From: Galbitalea sp. SE-J8 | GTDB lineage: Bacteria > Actinomycetota > Actinomycetes > Actinomycetales > Microbacteriaceae | NCBI RefSeq assembly: GCF_030345695.1 | Contig: NZ_JAUASV010000009.1 | Span: forward strand, 53,773-117,772 | Direction: 5' to 3' | DNA: 64,000 nt | Part shown: in pieces, positions 18,601 to 26,824 of the stretch | How positions within the stretch are numbered: position 1 is the stretch's first letter | How the letters are laid out: every line of letters begins with the position of its first letter | Translations under genes and position numbers: made by a program | The notes under the pieces: generated by a model | What the model was told of the DNA's origin: nothing | What the model saw: only the letters and a program-made list of their open reading frames with translations | Database searches by the model: none

Positions 18601-19415
18601 ATCCACTCCCGCACGTCCTGAGCGTACAGGCGCCGCACGACCGCGGGCACCTGCGCGGCCGTCGGGACGACGCCCGGGCGGCGCACGAGCTCGCGTTTCA
18701 CGAACGGGTAGTCCGCGAGGAGCATCTCGAGCCAGTACTCGAGGGAGAGGTTCGCCGTCGACGCCGCGCCGAAGCGTGCCGCCGAGAACGCCGAGCCGAG
18801 CACGCGGCCGGCGTCCTGCAGCACGCGCGACAGCCCGACCTCGTACCGGCCGATGATCTCGCGCTTGTCGTCGAGGTGCTCGATGCCGCTCCAGAACGCG
18901 CGCATCTCGTCGGAGGCGAGCACAGCGCCCCGGAAGCCGAGGAAGAAGCTCTGCAGGTGGTAGCCGTGCTGCGTGCTCGACGTCGCGCCCCAGGCATCCG
19001 TCGTCGATCCCTCGAAGTCGGCGATGAGCGGCGCGAGCGAGCCGAACGGCCCGATGTTGCTGTCGTTGACCACGAGCACGCTGTCCGCCGCCGCGATCTC
19101 GGGGAACACGTCGAGTGCGACCGCGACGCTCCCGAAGTCGTAGCCGACGTTCGGCTTGCGCACGATCGCGACGCCGGCCGGGAGCCCGTGGTCGCCCCAG
19201 TCCAGGTCGCCCGGGTCGTCGCACGCGGAGCTGAGCACGACGCGGTATCCGGCCGCCAGGAGCTCATCGCACAGCGCGACCACGGAGCGCGACAGCCGGC
19301 CGGTGGGCGCGTAGTGCGTCACGACGGCGACGCGATCGGCGCCGACCGGCAGCGGATGCGATCCGGGCTCGACCCGGACGCTCCCCCGCGCCAGATCCAG
19401 GACCCGCGGTGCCAT
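18597..19415 (-). CDS. RgpF-family (rhamnan synthesis F) glycosyltransferase-like protein
   Basis: This is a 272-residue protein. It has VVTHYAPTGRLS, a segment RKPNVGYDFGSVAVAL, VLVVNDSNIGPFG and YHLQSFFLGFRGAV. These correspond to the first domain of RgpF, which takes part in rhamnose-rich polysaccharide assembly in streptococci and many actinomycetes. Length fits the single-domain form. It follows a DUF2142 membrane protein gene by 32 bases and overlaps the coiled-coil gene downstream. Substrate sugar cannot be read from the sequence. Confidence 0.8.
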   Translation of the reverse strand: MAPRVLDLARGSVRVEPGSHPLPVGADRVAVVTHYAPTGRLSRSVVALCDELLAAGYRVVLSSACDDPGDLDWGDHGLPAGVAIVRKPNVGYDFGSVAVALDVFPEIAAADSVLVVNDSNIGPFGSLAPLIADFEGSTTDAWGATSSTQHGYHLQSFFLGFRGAVLASDEMRAFWSGIEHLDDKREIIGRYEVGLSRVLQDAGRVLGSAFSAARFGAASTANLSLEYWLEMLLADYPFVKRELVRRPGVVPTAAQVPAVVRRLYAQDVREWM

Positions 19416-19447
19416 CGATCCGCCCCTCTCCCGCGCTGTCCGCCAGG

Positions 19448-20989
19448 TTACCGGCCGCCGCCCGGGACGTGCTCGGCGTGCGGCGGGATCGGGCCGCCGA
19501 TCGGGGCCGGTCGCCCGAGCGCGAGCGCCGAGAGGCCGACGAGCCCGACGAGCGCACCGAGCGCGCACACCGCGAACGGCAGCGGCCCGTGCCACACGTC
19601 CGCCGCGGAGCCCCAGGGCGCGTCGTACCCGGCGGCGTAGCGGTGGTAGTTGACGACGAGCGCGAGCACCGCGGTGGCGACGACGGCTGCCGGCATCCAG
19701 ATCAGGCCGCGCCGGCCGCGCCGGCCCGCGGACACCCGGTCGGCGTCGAGCGCGAATCCGGCCAGGAGCGGCACGCCGATCAGGAACGGCAGCGTGTAGC
19801 GCCCCTGCCAGCCGACGCCGCCCCAGAAGATCCCCTCGAACGCGGACGGCAGGACGACGCTCAGCACGCCGACCGCCACGATCGTCCAGCGGCGGCGCGC
19901 CGAGCGGACCTCCCGCACCACGAGCGCCCCGAGCACGACCCACAGCGCGACGAACACGAACGGCGCCCAGGTGATCGGCGTGTCGAGCCAGCCGAGGGAT
20001 CCGAAGCTCTGCAGGAGCGCGGACGCGGGGAAGTCGAGCAGGATGCCGCGCAGCGTCTGGTAGACGCTCCCGTCCCAGGTGATCGGCACGGTCGCGCCGG
20101 TCGCGCCCGGGTGGCTCACGATCCACCACACCGCGTACCCCGCCGACGCCGCGATGACGGCCACGCACACGAGCGGGCGCAGGCCGCGGAAGAAGCGCAC
20201 CAGGTCCGACCAGCCCCAGCGGGCCGCGAGCAACGACGCGACGACGATGAGCAGTCCCCACAGCGGCGAGAAGATGCGCAGCGGCAGCAGGATGGCGAGC
20301 GCCGCGGTCGCGAGGACGAGGTACAGCGCGCGGCCGCCGGGCCGGCCGTCGCGCGCCGAGGCGAACGTGGCCGCGAGCGCCGTCCAGAGCAGCGCCGCCG
20401 CCGCGATCTCCGCGTTGTTCGGGTTCACGCCCCCGAGCAGGAAGAGCGTCTGCGGCGCCAGGGTGACCACGAAGCCGATCGTGGCCCACACGGAGCGCGT
20501 CGCGTGCCGCGTGACGCTGAACGCGAGCGCGAGCAGCGCGGCGGACACGACGGCGCTCGCGATGCGCACGGCGTACAGCGCGGGGATGCCCTTGAGCAGA
20601 ACGAGCGGCCAGCCGACGATCGCGTAGTACACCGGGTCGTAGCCCGCGTACATGCTCGTCGTCTCGACCGCGCTCTCGTCGATCCGCTTCGGCAGCCGCT
20701 GGCACGACGCCGTGAGGTTGCCGTCGAACGCGAAGCAGGTCTGGGCCGAGGCGTCCGCGAGCCAGCGCGGGATCGTGACGGATGTCGCATCCGCCTGGCC
20801 GGTGACCACCGCGTAGCTCTTGACGTAGTGCTGCGGCTCGTCGGGCTGCGCGAACAGCGGCGTCGTCACCGCGAACGCGAGCACGGGCAGCAGCACGCAG
20901 ACGAACGCCAGCAGGGCGGTGAGCAGGAAGCGCCGCACCGACACGTCCGGCTGCACCGGGTCGTCGAGTCGAGCCGCCGTCGGCGTCAT
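19448..20989 (-). CDS. DUF2142 polytopic membrane protein
   Basis: This 513-residue protein has about ten to twelve membrane helices. It begins with a helix (RRFLLTALLAFVCVLLPVLA) and then FAQPDEPQHYVKSYAVV, the DUF2142 hallmark with an acidic DEPQH motif typical of GT-C fold enzymes that use lipid-linked sugars. GVNPNNAEIAAAALLW further on also fits. DUF2142 genes are frequent in actinomycete surface-polysaccharide loci. The ATG at 20989 overlaps the upstream DPM-like gene stop (ATGA). A role in lipid-linked sugar transfer is inferred; no biochemical assignment is certain. Confidence 0.78.
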   Translation of the reverse strand: MTPTAARLDDPVQPDVSVRRFLLTALLAFVCVLLPVLAFAVTTPLFAQPDEPQHYVKSYAVVTGQADATSVTIPRWLADASAQTCFAFDGNLTASCQRLPKRIDESAVETTSMYAGYDPVYYAIVGWPLVLLKGIPALYAVRIASAVVSAALLALAFSVTRHATRSVWATIGFVVTLAPQTLFLLGGVNPNNAEIAAAALLWTALAATFASARDGRPGGRALYLVLATAALAILLPLRIFSPLWGLLIVVASLLAARWGWSDLVRFFRGLRPLVCVAVIAASAGYAVWWIVSHPGATGATVPITWDGSVYQTLRGILLDFPASALLQSFGSLGWLDTPITWAPFVFVALWVVLGALVVREVRSARRRWTIVAVGVLSVVLPSAFEGIFWGGVGWQGRYTLPFLIGVPLLAGFALDADRVSAGRRGRRGLIWMPAAVVATAVLALVVNYHRYAAGYDAPWGSAADVWHGPLPFAVCALGALVGLVGLSALALGRPAPIGGPIPPHAEHVPGGGR

Positions 20990-22203
20990 TCGTCGGCCTC
21001 GGCGTCGCTCGCGCGGATGGCGATCGAGAACAGGCCGGCGTACATGCTCGCCATGATCGTCTGGACGCCCATCATGAGGGCGAGCGCCGCCGGCACCGCG
21101 AGACGGATCGTCTCGCTCGCGTCGAGCGCGCCGAAGTCGTGCCGCGCCCAGTCGGCGACCTGGGCGATGCCGATCCCCACGCCGATCACGAACAGGGCGA
21201 GGCCGACGAGCACCCCGCGCTCGACGGTGAACCGCGCGAGCCACGGGCTGAACCGCCGGCTCGGTGGCAGGAACCCCTCGTGCGCCGCGTAGAGCTTCGA
21301 GAGGAACGCGAACAGGCCCGCCTGGTAGCCGACGACCGTGAGCCCGGAGAAGTAGACCAGGCTCGACACGTCGAGCGTGACCGCGCCGAGCTCGAGCGGT
21401 CCGACCGCGATGAGCAGGGTGCCGAGCAGGCCGATGACGGCGGCGACGAACCCGGGCAGCAGGAACAGCCAGGTCGGGCTGAACATGAGCAGGAAGCGGA
21501 GGTGGCGCCATCCGTCGGTCCACGTGCGCAGGTGCGGGGGGCGACTGCGGCCGTCCTTGGCGAGCCGGGTGGGCACCTCGGTCATCGGCTGTCCCGCGAG
21601 CGAGAACCGCACGACCATCTCGCTCGCGAACTCCATGCCCGTCGTGACGAGCCCGAGGTCGAGCGCCGCCTGGCGATCGAAGCCGCGCAGCCCGCAGTGG
21701 AAGTCGCGCACCGGGATGCGGAAGAACAGCCGACCGATCCACGACAGCACGGGGTTGCCGAGGTATTTGTGCAGGAACGGCATGGCGCCGGGCTCGATCC
21801 CGCCCCGGAAGCGGTTGCCCATGACGAGGGTCGAGCCGCTGCGCAGCGCCTCGACGAACGGGTCGAGGTGCAGGAAGTCGTAGCTGTCGTCCGCGTCGCC
21901 CATGATGACGAATCGGCCGCGGGCGGCGGCGATGCCGCCGAGGAGCGCGCTTCCATAGCCCTTGCGCGCGACGGGCACGACGCGCGCGCCGAGCGACTCG
22001 GCGATCGCCTGCGATCCGTCCGTGCTCCCGTTGTCGGCGACGATGACCTCGCCCGCGATCCCCGACGTCGCGAGGTAGGACTGCGCCTTCTCGATGCAGA
22101 CCGCGAGCGTCTCGGCCTCGTTGAGACAGGGCATCACGATCGAGAGCTCGAGCGGCTCGCCGTCGCTCGCCGCGCGCTGCGGGATCGTTCCGAGGTCGGT
22201 CAT
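20986..22203 (-). CDS. DPM-like GT2 glycosyltransferase with C-terminal membrane domain
   Basis: This is a 405-residue protein. The GT2 domain runs from about residue 18 to 235: LSIVMPCLNEAETL, VADNGSTDGS and the metal motif DAD at 103-105 in VIMGDADDSYDF. About four helices follow. The layout matches polyprenyl-phosphate glycosyltransferases of the dolichol-phosphate mannose synthase type, which load a sugar onto a lipid carrier for GT-C enzymes. The DUF2142 protein encoded directly downstream, with a 4-base overlap, is a plausible user of that lipid-linked sugar. The start at 22203 overlaps the stop of the epimerase gene. Confidence 0.87.
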   Translation of the reverse strand: MTDLGTIPQRAASDGEPLELSIVMPCLNEAETLAVCIEKAQSYLATSGIAGEVIVADNGSTDGSQAIAESLGARVVPVARKGYGSALLGGIAAARGRFVIMGDADDSYDFLHLDPFVEALRSGSTLVMGNRFRGGIEPGAMPFLHKYLGNPVLSWIGRLFFRIPVRDFHCGLRGFDRQAALDLGLVTTGMEFASEMVVRFSLAGQPMTEVPTRLAKDGRSRPPHLRTWTDGWRHLRFLLMFSPTWLFLLPGFVAAVIGLLGTLLIAVGPLELGAVTLDVSSLVYFSGLTVVGYQAGLFAFLSKLYAAHEGFLPPSRRFSPWLARFTVERGVLVGLALFVIGVGIGIAQVADWARHDFGALDASETIRLAVPAALALMMGVQTIMASMYAGLFSIAIRASDAEADE

Positions 22204-23288
22204 TCGAGTCCCTCCGCCCCGGCGTCGAGCTCGTCGGCGATCCAGGTCTGCAGTGCCGCGACGCCGCTGGGCAGGTCCCACCGCGGACGCCAGGTCAGGA
22301 GCTCCTCGGTCGCCGTGATGTCGCACGCCGCGTGCCGCACGTCACCGTCGCGGAACGCCCCCGTGATCCGCGGCGCGGGCGCGCCGTGGTACTCGGCGAT
22401 CGCGCGCGCCACGTCCAGGATGGTGGTCCGCACGCCGGTGCCGATGTCGACCGGGCGAGGCAGGCGCACGCGCTCGGAGACGACCTCGGCGAGGGCGGAC
22501 ACGACGTCGTCGATGTAGACGAAGTCGCGCGTGATCGCCCCGTCCTCGTACACCGGGATGCTGCGGCCGGCCCGGGCGAGCTGGGAGAACAGCGACACGA
22601 TGCCGGTGTACGGGTTCGTGAGCGACTGTCCCGGCCCGTAGACGTTCTGCAGGCGGAGCACCGAGACGTGCGAGTCGCGCGACCCGGCCCACGCGCCGAG
22701 CAGGTGCTCCTGGGCGAGCTTCGTCGCGCCGTAGACGTTGATCGGTGCGGCGGGCGTCGTCGTCGCCGAGTTCGCGAGGTGGACGCTGCCGGGGTGGTCC
22801 CACTCGCCGCGCTCCAGCTGCGCGTGGGTGCGCAGCCCGGGCTGGAACTCTCGTCCGTCGGCGTGGCGCCAGACGCCCTCGCCGTACACCGCGCGGCTGC
22901 TCGCGAGCACGAACAGGTCGGGCACGTGATCCGCCGCGGTGAGCGCGTCGAGCAGCTGGGTCGTGCCGACGACGTTGACGAGCGCGTGCCGGCTGCTCTC
23001 GTCGAGCGACTGGGCGGTGCCCGTCTCGGCGGCGAGGTGCACGATCACCTCGGGGCGCACATCCGCGACGACGGCGTCGAGCGCCGTCCGATCGGTGACG
23101 TCCGCCACGACGAGCTCGGCGGCGGGGTGCAGCGCGGCGGGCCGCTCGCCGCCCGTCCCGTGCACCTGCGGGAGCAGCGAGTCGACGACGACCCAGCGCT
23201 CGCTGCGCGGCGCGAGCGCGTGCGACAGGGTCGAGCCGATGAAGCCCGCACCGCCGGTGACGAGAACGGTGCCGAGTGAGTCGGGCAT
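22200..23288 (-). CDS. NAD-dependent nucleotide-sugar epimerase/dehydratase (SDR)
   Basis: This 362-residue extended SDR has the dinucleotide motif TGGAGFIGS near residue 12 and the catalytic YGATK (YxxxK). LRLQNVYGPGQSLTNPYTGI in the substrate region is typical of UDP-/dTDP-sugar epimerases such as dTDP-L-rhamnose or UDP-glucose 4-epimerase relatives. The stop overlaps the DPM-like gene. The product probably supplies an activated sugar for the glycosyltransferases of this operon; the exact sugar is not determinable. The start at 23288 is the first ATG before the Rossmann motif. Confidence 0.85.
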   Translation of the reverse strand: MPDSLGTVLVTGGAGFIGSTLSHALAPRSERWVVVDSLLPQVHGTGGERPAALHPAAELVVADVTDRTALDAVVADVRPEVIVHLAAETGTAQSLDESSRHALVNVVGTTQLLDALTAADHVPDLFVLASSRAVYGEGVWRHADGREFQPGLRTHAQLERGEWDHPGSVHLANSATTTPAAPINVYGATKLAQEHLLGAWAGSRDSHVSVLRLQNVYGPGQSLTNPYTGIVSLFSQLARAGRSIPVYEDGAITRDFVYIDDVVSALAEVVSERVRLPRPVDIGTGVRTTILDVARAIAEYHGAPAPRITGAFRDGDVRHAACDITATEELLTWRPRWDLPSGVAALQTWIADELDAGAEGLE

Positions 23289-23335
23289 GGCGAGGTGGAC
23301 CCTTCGAGATTTCCGGGGGCGGGAGACGGTGGCTG

Positions 23336-24910
23336 CTACGGGGTGAGCCCGTACACGTCGCGCGGGCGCATCGACCCCCAGCGCGATTGGACGAGACGGA
23401 TCTCGTCGGGCGACACCGCCGTCTCGCGCGAGATCGACTCGAAGTGGAACAGGATGACGTTCTGCAGCCACACGAGACGTCGCCCCTGCGAGCGGACCTT
23501 CATGCACAGGTCGATGTCATTGTAGTTCAACGGGAAAGCCTCACTGAATCCGCCGGCCTCCTCGAACGTCGCGCGACGGAGCGCCATGCACGCGCCGGTG
23601 AGCGCCGACACCTCGCGATTGACCCACAGGTCGCCGAAGGCGCCGGGGTGGTCCATCGCCGTGCGGTAGTAGGCGGGGTAGATCGTGCCGCTGCCGTAGA
23701 CGATCCCCGCGTGCTGGTGCCGCGTGCTCTCGAACAGCAGCCGCGCGCCGGTCATCCCGACCGACTCCTCCGCGAGCGGGGCGACGAGCTGGCCGAGCGG
23801 GTCGTCCGAGATCGCCTCCATGTCGTCGTTGAGGAAGACGACGTAGTCGCCGCGGGACGCCACGAACCCGGCGTTGCACTTCTCGCTGAAGTTGAACCGC
23901 TCGGTGAACGGCACGAGGGTGAGCGCTGCGCCGGCGATCGCGCGCAGCTCGTCGAGCACACGCGGCGGCGTGGGCGGGTCGTACACGACGACGTACTCCA
24001 CGTCGAGTCCGCTCGAGCGCTCGACGAGCGAGCGCACCATCTCGACGACGAAATAGCGCGGGTCGCCGCGCACGAGGCCCCGCGAGCCCATGGTCGGGAT
24101 GATCACGCTCACGCTCGCACCGTGCGGACTCGGGCGCAGCAGCCGGTAGTAGCCGCGCGACGGGCCCTTGGCGACGACGGCGTCGATCCCGACCCGTTCC
24201 AGCGACGCGGTCACGGCGCGGGCACCCGCATCCCAGGCGTACGGCTTCGCGTCGGCGTCCCGTCCGTCGGCCGTCGATCCCGGGACGACCCGCCAGTGGT
24301 AGAGCACCTCGGGGAGGTGACGGATGGCGCGGGCGCGCTCGGTGACCCGGAGCACGAGGTCGTGGTCCTGGGCTCCCACCGCGTCCGGGTGGAACCCGCC
24401 GACCTCGCGCACGAGGTCGAGGCGCAGCACGGAGAGGTGCGACGTGTACATCTGGTGGCGCAGCCGCTCGGGCGACCAGTCGGGCTTGCGGAACTCGCCG
24501 CGGACGATGCCGTCCTCCACGACGGCCTCGTCGCTGTACAGGTAGTCGATGGCCGGATCGGCCGCGAGCGCCGCGGCGACGGCCTCGAGCGCTCCCGGGG
24601 TCAGCTCGTCGTCGTGGTCGAGCAGCACCGCGAACTCGCCGGTCGCCTCGTCGAGCGCGTCGTTCGACGCCGCGACGATGCCGCCGTTGCTCGACCGCGT
24701 GCGCACGCGGATCCGGGGATCGCGGGCGGCGAGGGCGACGAGCTCCTCCCGCACGGTGCCCACCGGCGACGCGTCGTCGACGAGCACCCACTCCCAGTCC
24801 GTGAACGACTGCTCGATGAGCGACGTGGCGGTCTCACGGAACACATCGAGCGGCGGGTCGTAGACCGGCGTGATGACGGAGAAGAGCGGGGACCGTCCTT
24901 CGGCCGTCAC
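23336..24910 (-). CDS. Tandem GT2 glycosyltransferase
   Basis: This 524-residue protein has two GT2-like halves. The first (about 10-235) has FSVITPVYDPP, VLVDDAS and AVLLDHDDEL. The second (about 265-500) has VSVIIPTMGSRG, RFNFSEKCNAGF and VVFLNDDMEAIS, then NYNDIDLCMKV. Such two-domain enzymes often build disaccharide repeats of surface polysaccharides. The GTG at 24910 overlaps the stop of the small coiled-coil gene by four bases; a start further upstream is possible but would overlap that gene by 50 bases. No membrane helix is visible, so it is cytoplasmic and probably membrane-associated through partners. Confidence 0.85.
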   Translation of the reverse strand: MTAEGRSPLFSVITPVYDPPLDVFRETATSLIEQSFTDWEWVLVDDASPVGTVREELVALAARDPRIRVRTRSSNGGIVAASNDALDEATGEFAVLLDHDDELTPGALEAVAAALAADPAIDYLYSDEAVVEDGIVRGEFRKPDWSPERLRHQMYTSHLSVLRLDLVREVGGFHPDAVGAQDHDLVLRVTERARAIRHLPEVLYHWRVVPGSTADGRDADAKPYAWDAGARAVTASLERVGIDAVVAKGPSRGYYRLLRPSPHGASVSVIIPTMGSRGLVRGDPRYFVVEMVRSLVERSSGLDVEYVVVYDPPTPPRVLDELRAIAGAALTLVPFTERFNFSEKCNAGFVASRGDYVVFLNDDMEAISDDPLGQLVAPLAEESVGMTGARLLFESTRHQHAGIVYGSGTIYPAYYRTAMDHPGAFGDLWVNREVSALTGACMALRRATFEEAGGFSEAFPLNYNDIDLCMKVRSQGRRLVWLQNVILFHFESISRETAVSPDEIRLVQSRWGSMRPRDVYGLTP

Positions 24911-25263
24911 CGTCGCCCCAGGCGGAGCGGGGCGAGCACGAGACGGCCGACGCGCCACGTGCGGCTCGAGCGCAGCGCGCGCAGCTCGGCGCGGGCGGCG
25001 GATGCGGCCCGCCGGGCGTCCTTGACCGCTCCGCGGAGCCGGCGCACCTCGGCCGCGAGCTGGGACGACCGCTGCTCGGCCGCGGCGCGCTCGTTCTGAG
25101 CGGTCACGAGCTCGGCCTGCAGCCCGATGACGTGGTCCCGGTGGCGCAGTCGCTCGTGCACCGCGTCCCGCTCGAGCTGCGCGAGCCGGGAGACGAGCCC
25201 GGCGAGCGACGGATCGATATCGATCACGCCGGTCTCCCCATCGCTCGTCGTCGCCACGGTCAT
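24907..25263 (-). CDS. Small coiled-coil protein of the glycan locus
   Basis: This protein is about 118 residues from the ATG at 25263. From SRLAQLERDAVHERL to AARAELRALRSS it is nearly continuous heptad repeat. It ends with SRTWRVGRLVLAPLR, a basic tail seen at the ends of many actinomycete glycan-locus proteins. The start is uncertain. ATGs at 25278 and 25290 lie upstream, and a -10-like TACCGT just before 25263 would instead favour a GTG seven bases after it or the GTG of the VIDIDP segment with GGGGAG before it. The stop overlaps the tandem GT2 start. It may act as a scaffold or length ruler (inference). Confidence 0.65.
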   Translation of the reverse strand: MTVATTSDGETGVIDIDPSLAGLVSRLAQLERDAVHERLRHRDHVIGLQAELVTAQNERAAAEQRSSQLAAEVRRLRGAVKDARRAASAARAELRALRSSRTWRVGRLVLAPLRLGRR

Positions 25264-25275
25264 AACGGTACTTCG
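25257..25275 (-). promoter_or_regulatory. Promoter-like box before the coiled-coil/GT2 genes
   Basis: On the minus strand the sequence AGTACCGTTATGAC closely resembles AGTATAGTTATGAG found before the GT4 gene at 29076-30194. It sits in the only sizeable gap (82 bp) between the GT4 gene upstream and the coiled-coil gene, so an internal operon promoter is likely. Confidence 0.45.
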
Positions 25276-25345
25276 CATTCGGGTGTTCATCGGTCCGGCA
25301 TCGAGAGCGGACGGAACCGAGCGTAATGCACGGTGAACGAATCCC

Positions 25346-26824
25346 TCACATCCGCGGGAGGCCGACGCGCGCATCGGCCTCCAGGGCCAGGAGCGCGGCC
25401 GCGTAGTCGTCGACGGCGAGGCAGTCGCGCTCGAGCACCCGGTGCCCGGCCCGGCCCGCCGCGCGCGCGGCGTCCGGGTCGTCGAGGAGCTCGACGAGCA
25501 GTCGCGCGGCGGCGTCGGTGTCGAGGTACGGAACCACGAGGCCGCGGGTGTCCGGGTCGGCCGCGAGGATCTCGGCGACCCCGCTCGCGCCGGCGAAGCA
25601 CACCACGGGCACGTCGGCGGCGAAGGCGTCGAGCGCGGCGTTCGGCAGCGGGTCGAAGCGCGAGGTCAGCAGCACGGCGGATGCGGCGCGGTAGTACGCG
25701 TCGACGTCCGGCACCTCGCCGGCGAGCTCGACGGCGCCCGCGAGCCCGCTCGCGGCGATCTGGTCCCGCAGCGCGAGCTCGAACTCGACCGGGGTCCCCG
25801 GGTCGCGCGCGCCGAGCCACACGAAGCGGGCGTCCGCGGCGATGCCGCGCGTCCGCGCGTAGGCGGCGGCCTGCACGAAGAACTCCGGTCCCTTGCGCGC
25901 GGTGACCGACCCGACCCCGAGCACGATCGGACCGTCGGGCACCTCCGGCGCCGTCGCCGCCAGCGGCTCGCCGCCGGGACGCTCGGTGGCGCCCTGGCGC
26001 AGCAGCGCGGCGCGCGCGAGGATGTCCTCCCCGTAGGCCTCGACGTACCGCGAGCGGACGAGCTCCGCCGAGAACACGATGGCGTCCGCCTCACGCGCGA
26101 CCCGCCCGACCGCGTCGATGACGGCGCGCGGCGAGTGCGGCGGCGGCGGCGCCTCGTGGAAGCACTGCACGAGCGGGATCCCGGCGTCGAGGATCGCCTC
26201 CGCGACGGCGAACACGACCGCCGACATCCCGATCGCCACCGCGGGCTCGTACACCCGCCGGATGCGCTCGACCGCCGCGCGCACCTCGCCCGGCAGGTCG
26301 GGCATGCCGTCGGCGAGCACGACGACGTCGGCGGCCAGCTCCCGGAACGCGTCGACGAGCACGCCCCGGCTCATGAGCAGCACGACGACGTCGTGCGTCG
26401 CGGACAGCGAGCGCGCGACGTTCCAGGTGAGGATGGGCACGCCCGTGCGCGTCGCCTCGTGGACGACCAGGAGCACGGAGGGCCGGTCCCCGCGGCGATG
26501 CGTCGTCGGATAGTCGAGCTGCGTCGCCTGCAGCCGGCCGCGCCGGCCCTCGGCGCGGCCGTACGCGAGGAAGTGCTCGACGGCCTGCGCGTCGTCGGCG
26601 ACGGGCAGCTCCGGATAGCGCGCGCGGTACTCCGAGGCGATGAAGCGCGAGGGCACGAGCGCCGCGCGCTCCTCGTCCGACAGGCGACCGACCCGGCCCT
26701 CCGCCCGGCCCGAGTCGATCCAGTGCAGCGCGAGCCCCGCATCCGACCAGCCGTTGAGGTCGGCGTACCGCAGGCGGTACTCGCCGGGGTCGAAGTCCTC
26801 GTCGTACAGCGGTGCACCGATCAT
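25346..26824 (-). CDS. GT4 glycosyltransferase with N-terminal YR-PDL-GR-EGR repeats
   Basis: This is a 492-residue protein. Residues about 7-44 and 58-93 are two copies of a short repeat with pattern F-x-YR-x-x-Y-x-(D/E)L ... H(W/F)-x(3)-GRAEGR. A GT4 (GT-B) domain follows with VLGVGSVTARKGPEFFVQAA, and the usual E-x7-E motif is changed to D-x7-D in FDPLPNAALDAF. The same repeat occurs twice in the large fusion at 48862-52884. The ATG at 26824 overlaps the flippase stop. The repeats may bind a shared partner or acceptor (inference). Confidence 0.8.
   Translation of the reverse strand: MIGAPLYDEDFDPGEYRLRYADLNGWSDAGLALHWIDSGRAEGRVGRLSDEERAALVPSRFIASEYRARYPELPVADDAQAVEHFLAYGRAEGRRGRLQATQLDYPTTHRRGDRPSVLLVVHEATRTGVPILTWNVARSLSATHDVVVLLMSRGVLVDAFRELAADVVVLADGMPDLPGEVRAAVERIRRVYEPAVAIGMSAVVFAVAEAILDAGIPLVQCFHEAPPPPHSPRAVIDAVGRVAREADAIVFSAELVRSRYVEAYGEDILARAALLRQGATERPGGEPLAATAPEVPDGPIVLGVGSVTARKGPEFFVQAAAYARTRGIAADARFVWLGARDPGTPVEFELALRDQIAASGLAGAVELAGEVPDVDAYYRAASAVLLTSRFDPLPNAALDAFAADVPVVCFAGASGVAEILAADPDTRGLVVPYLDTDAAARLLVELLDDPDAARAAGRAGHRVLERDCLAVDDYAAALLALEADARVGLPRM

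Noticed and set aside
24907..25374. Longer start for the small coiled-coil protein at 25374
   Set aside because: The extension would overlap the end of the upstream GT4 gene and contains the promoter-like box. The extra residues are not coiled coil.
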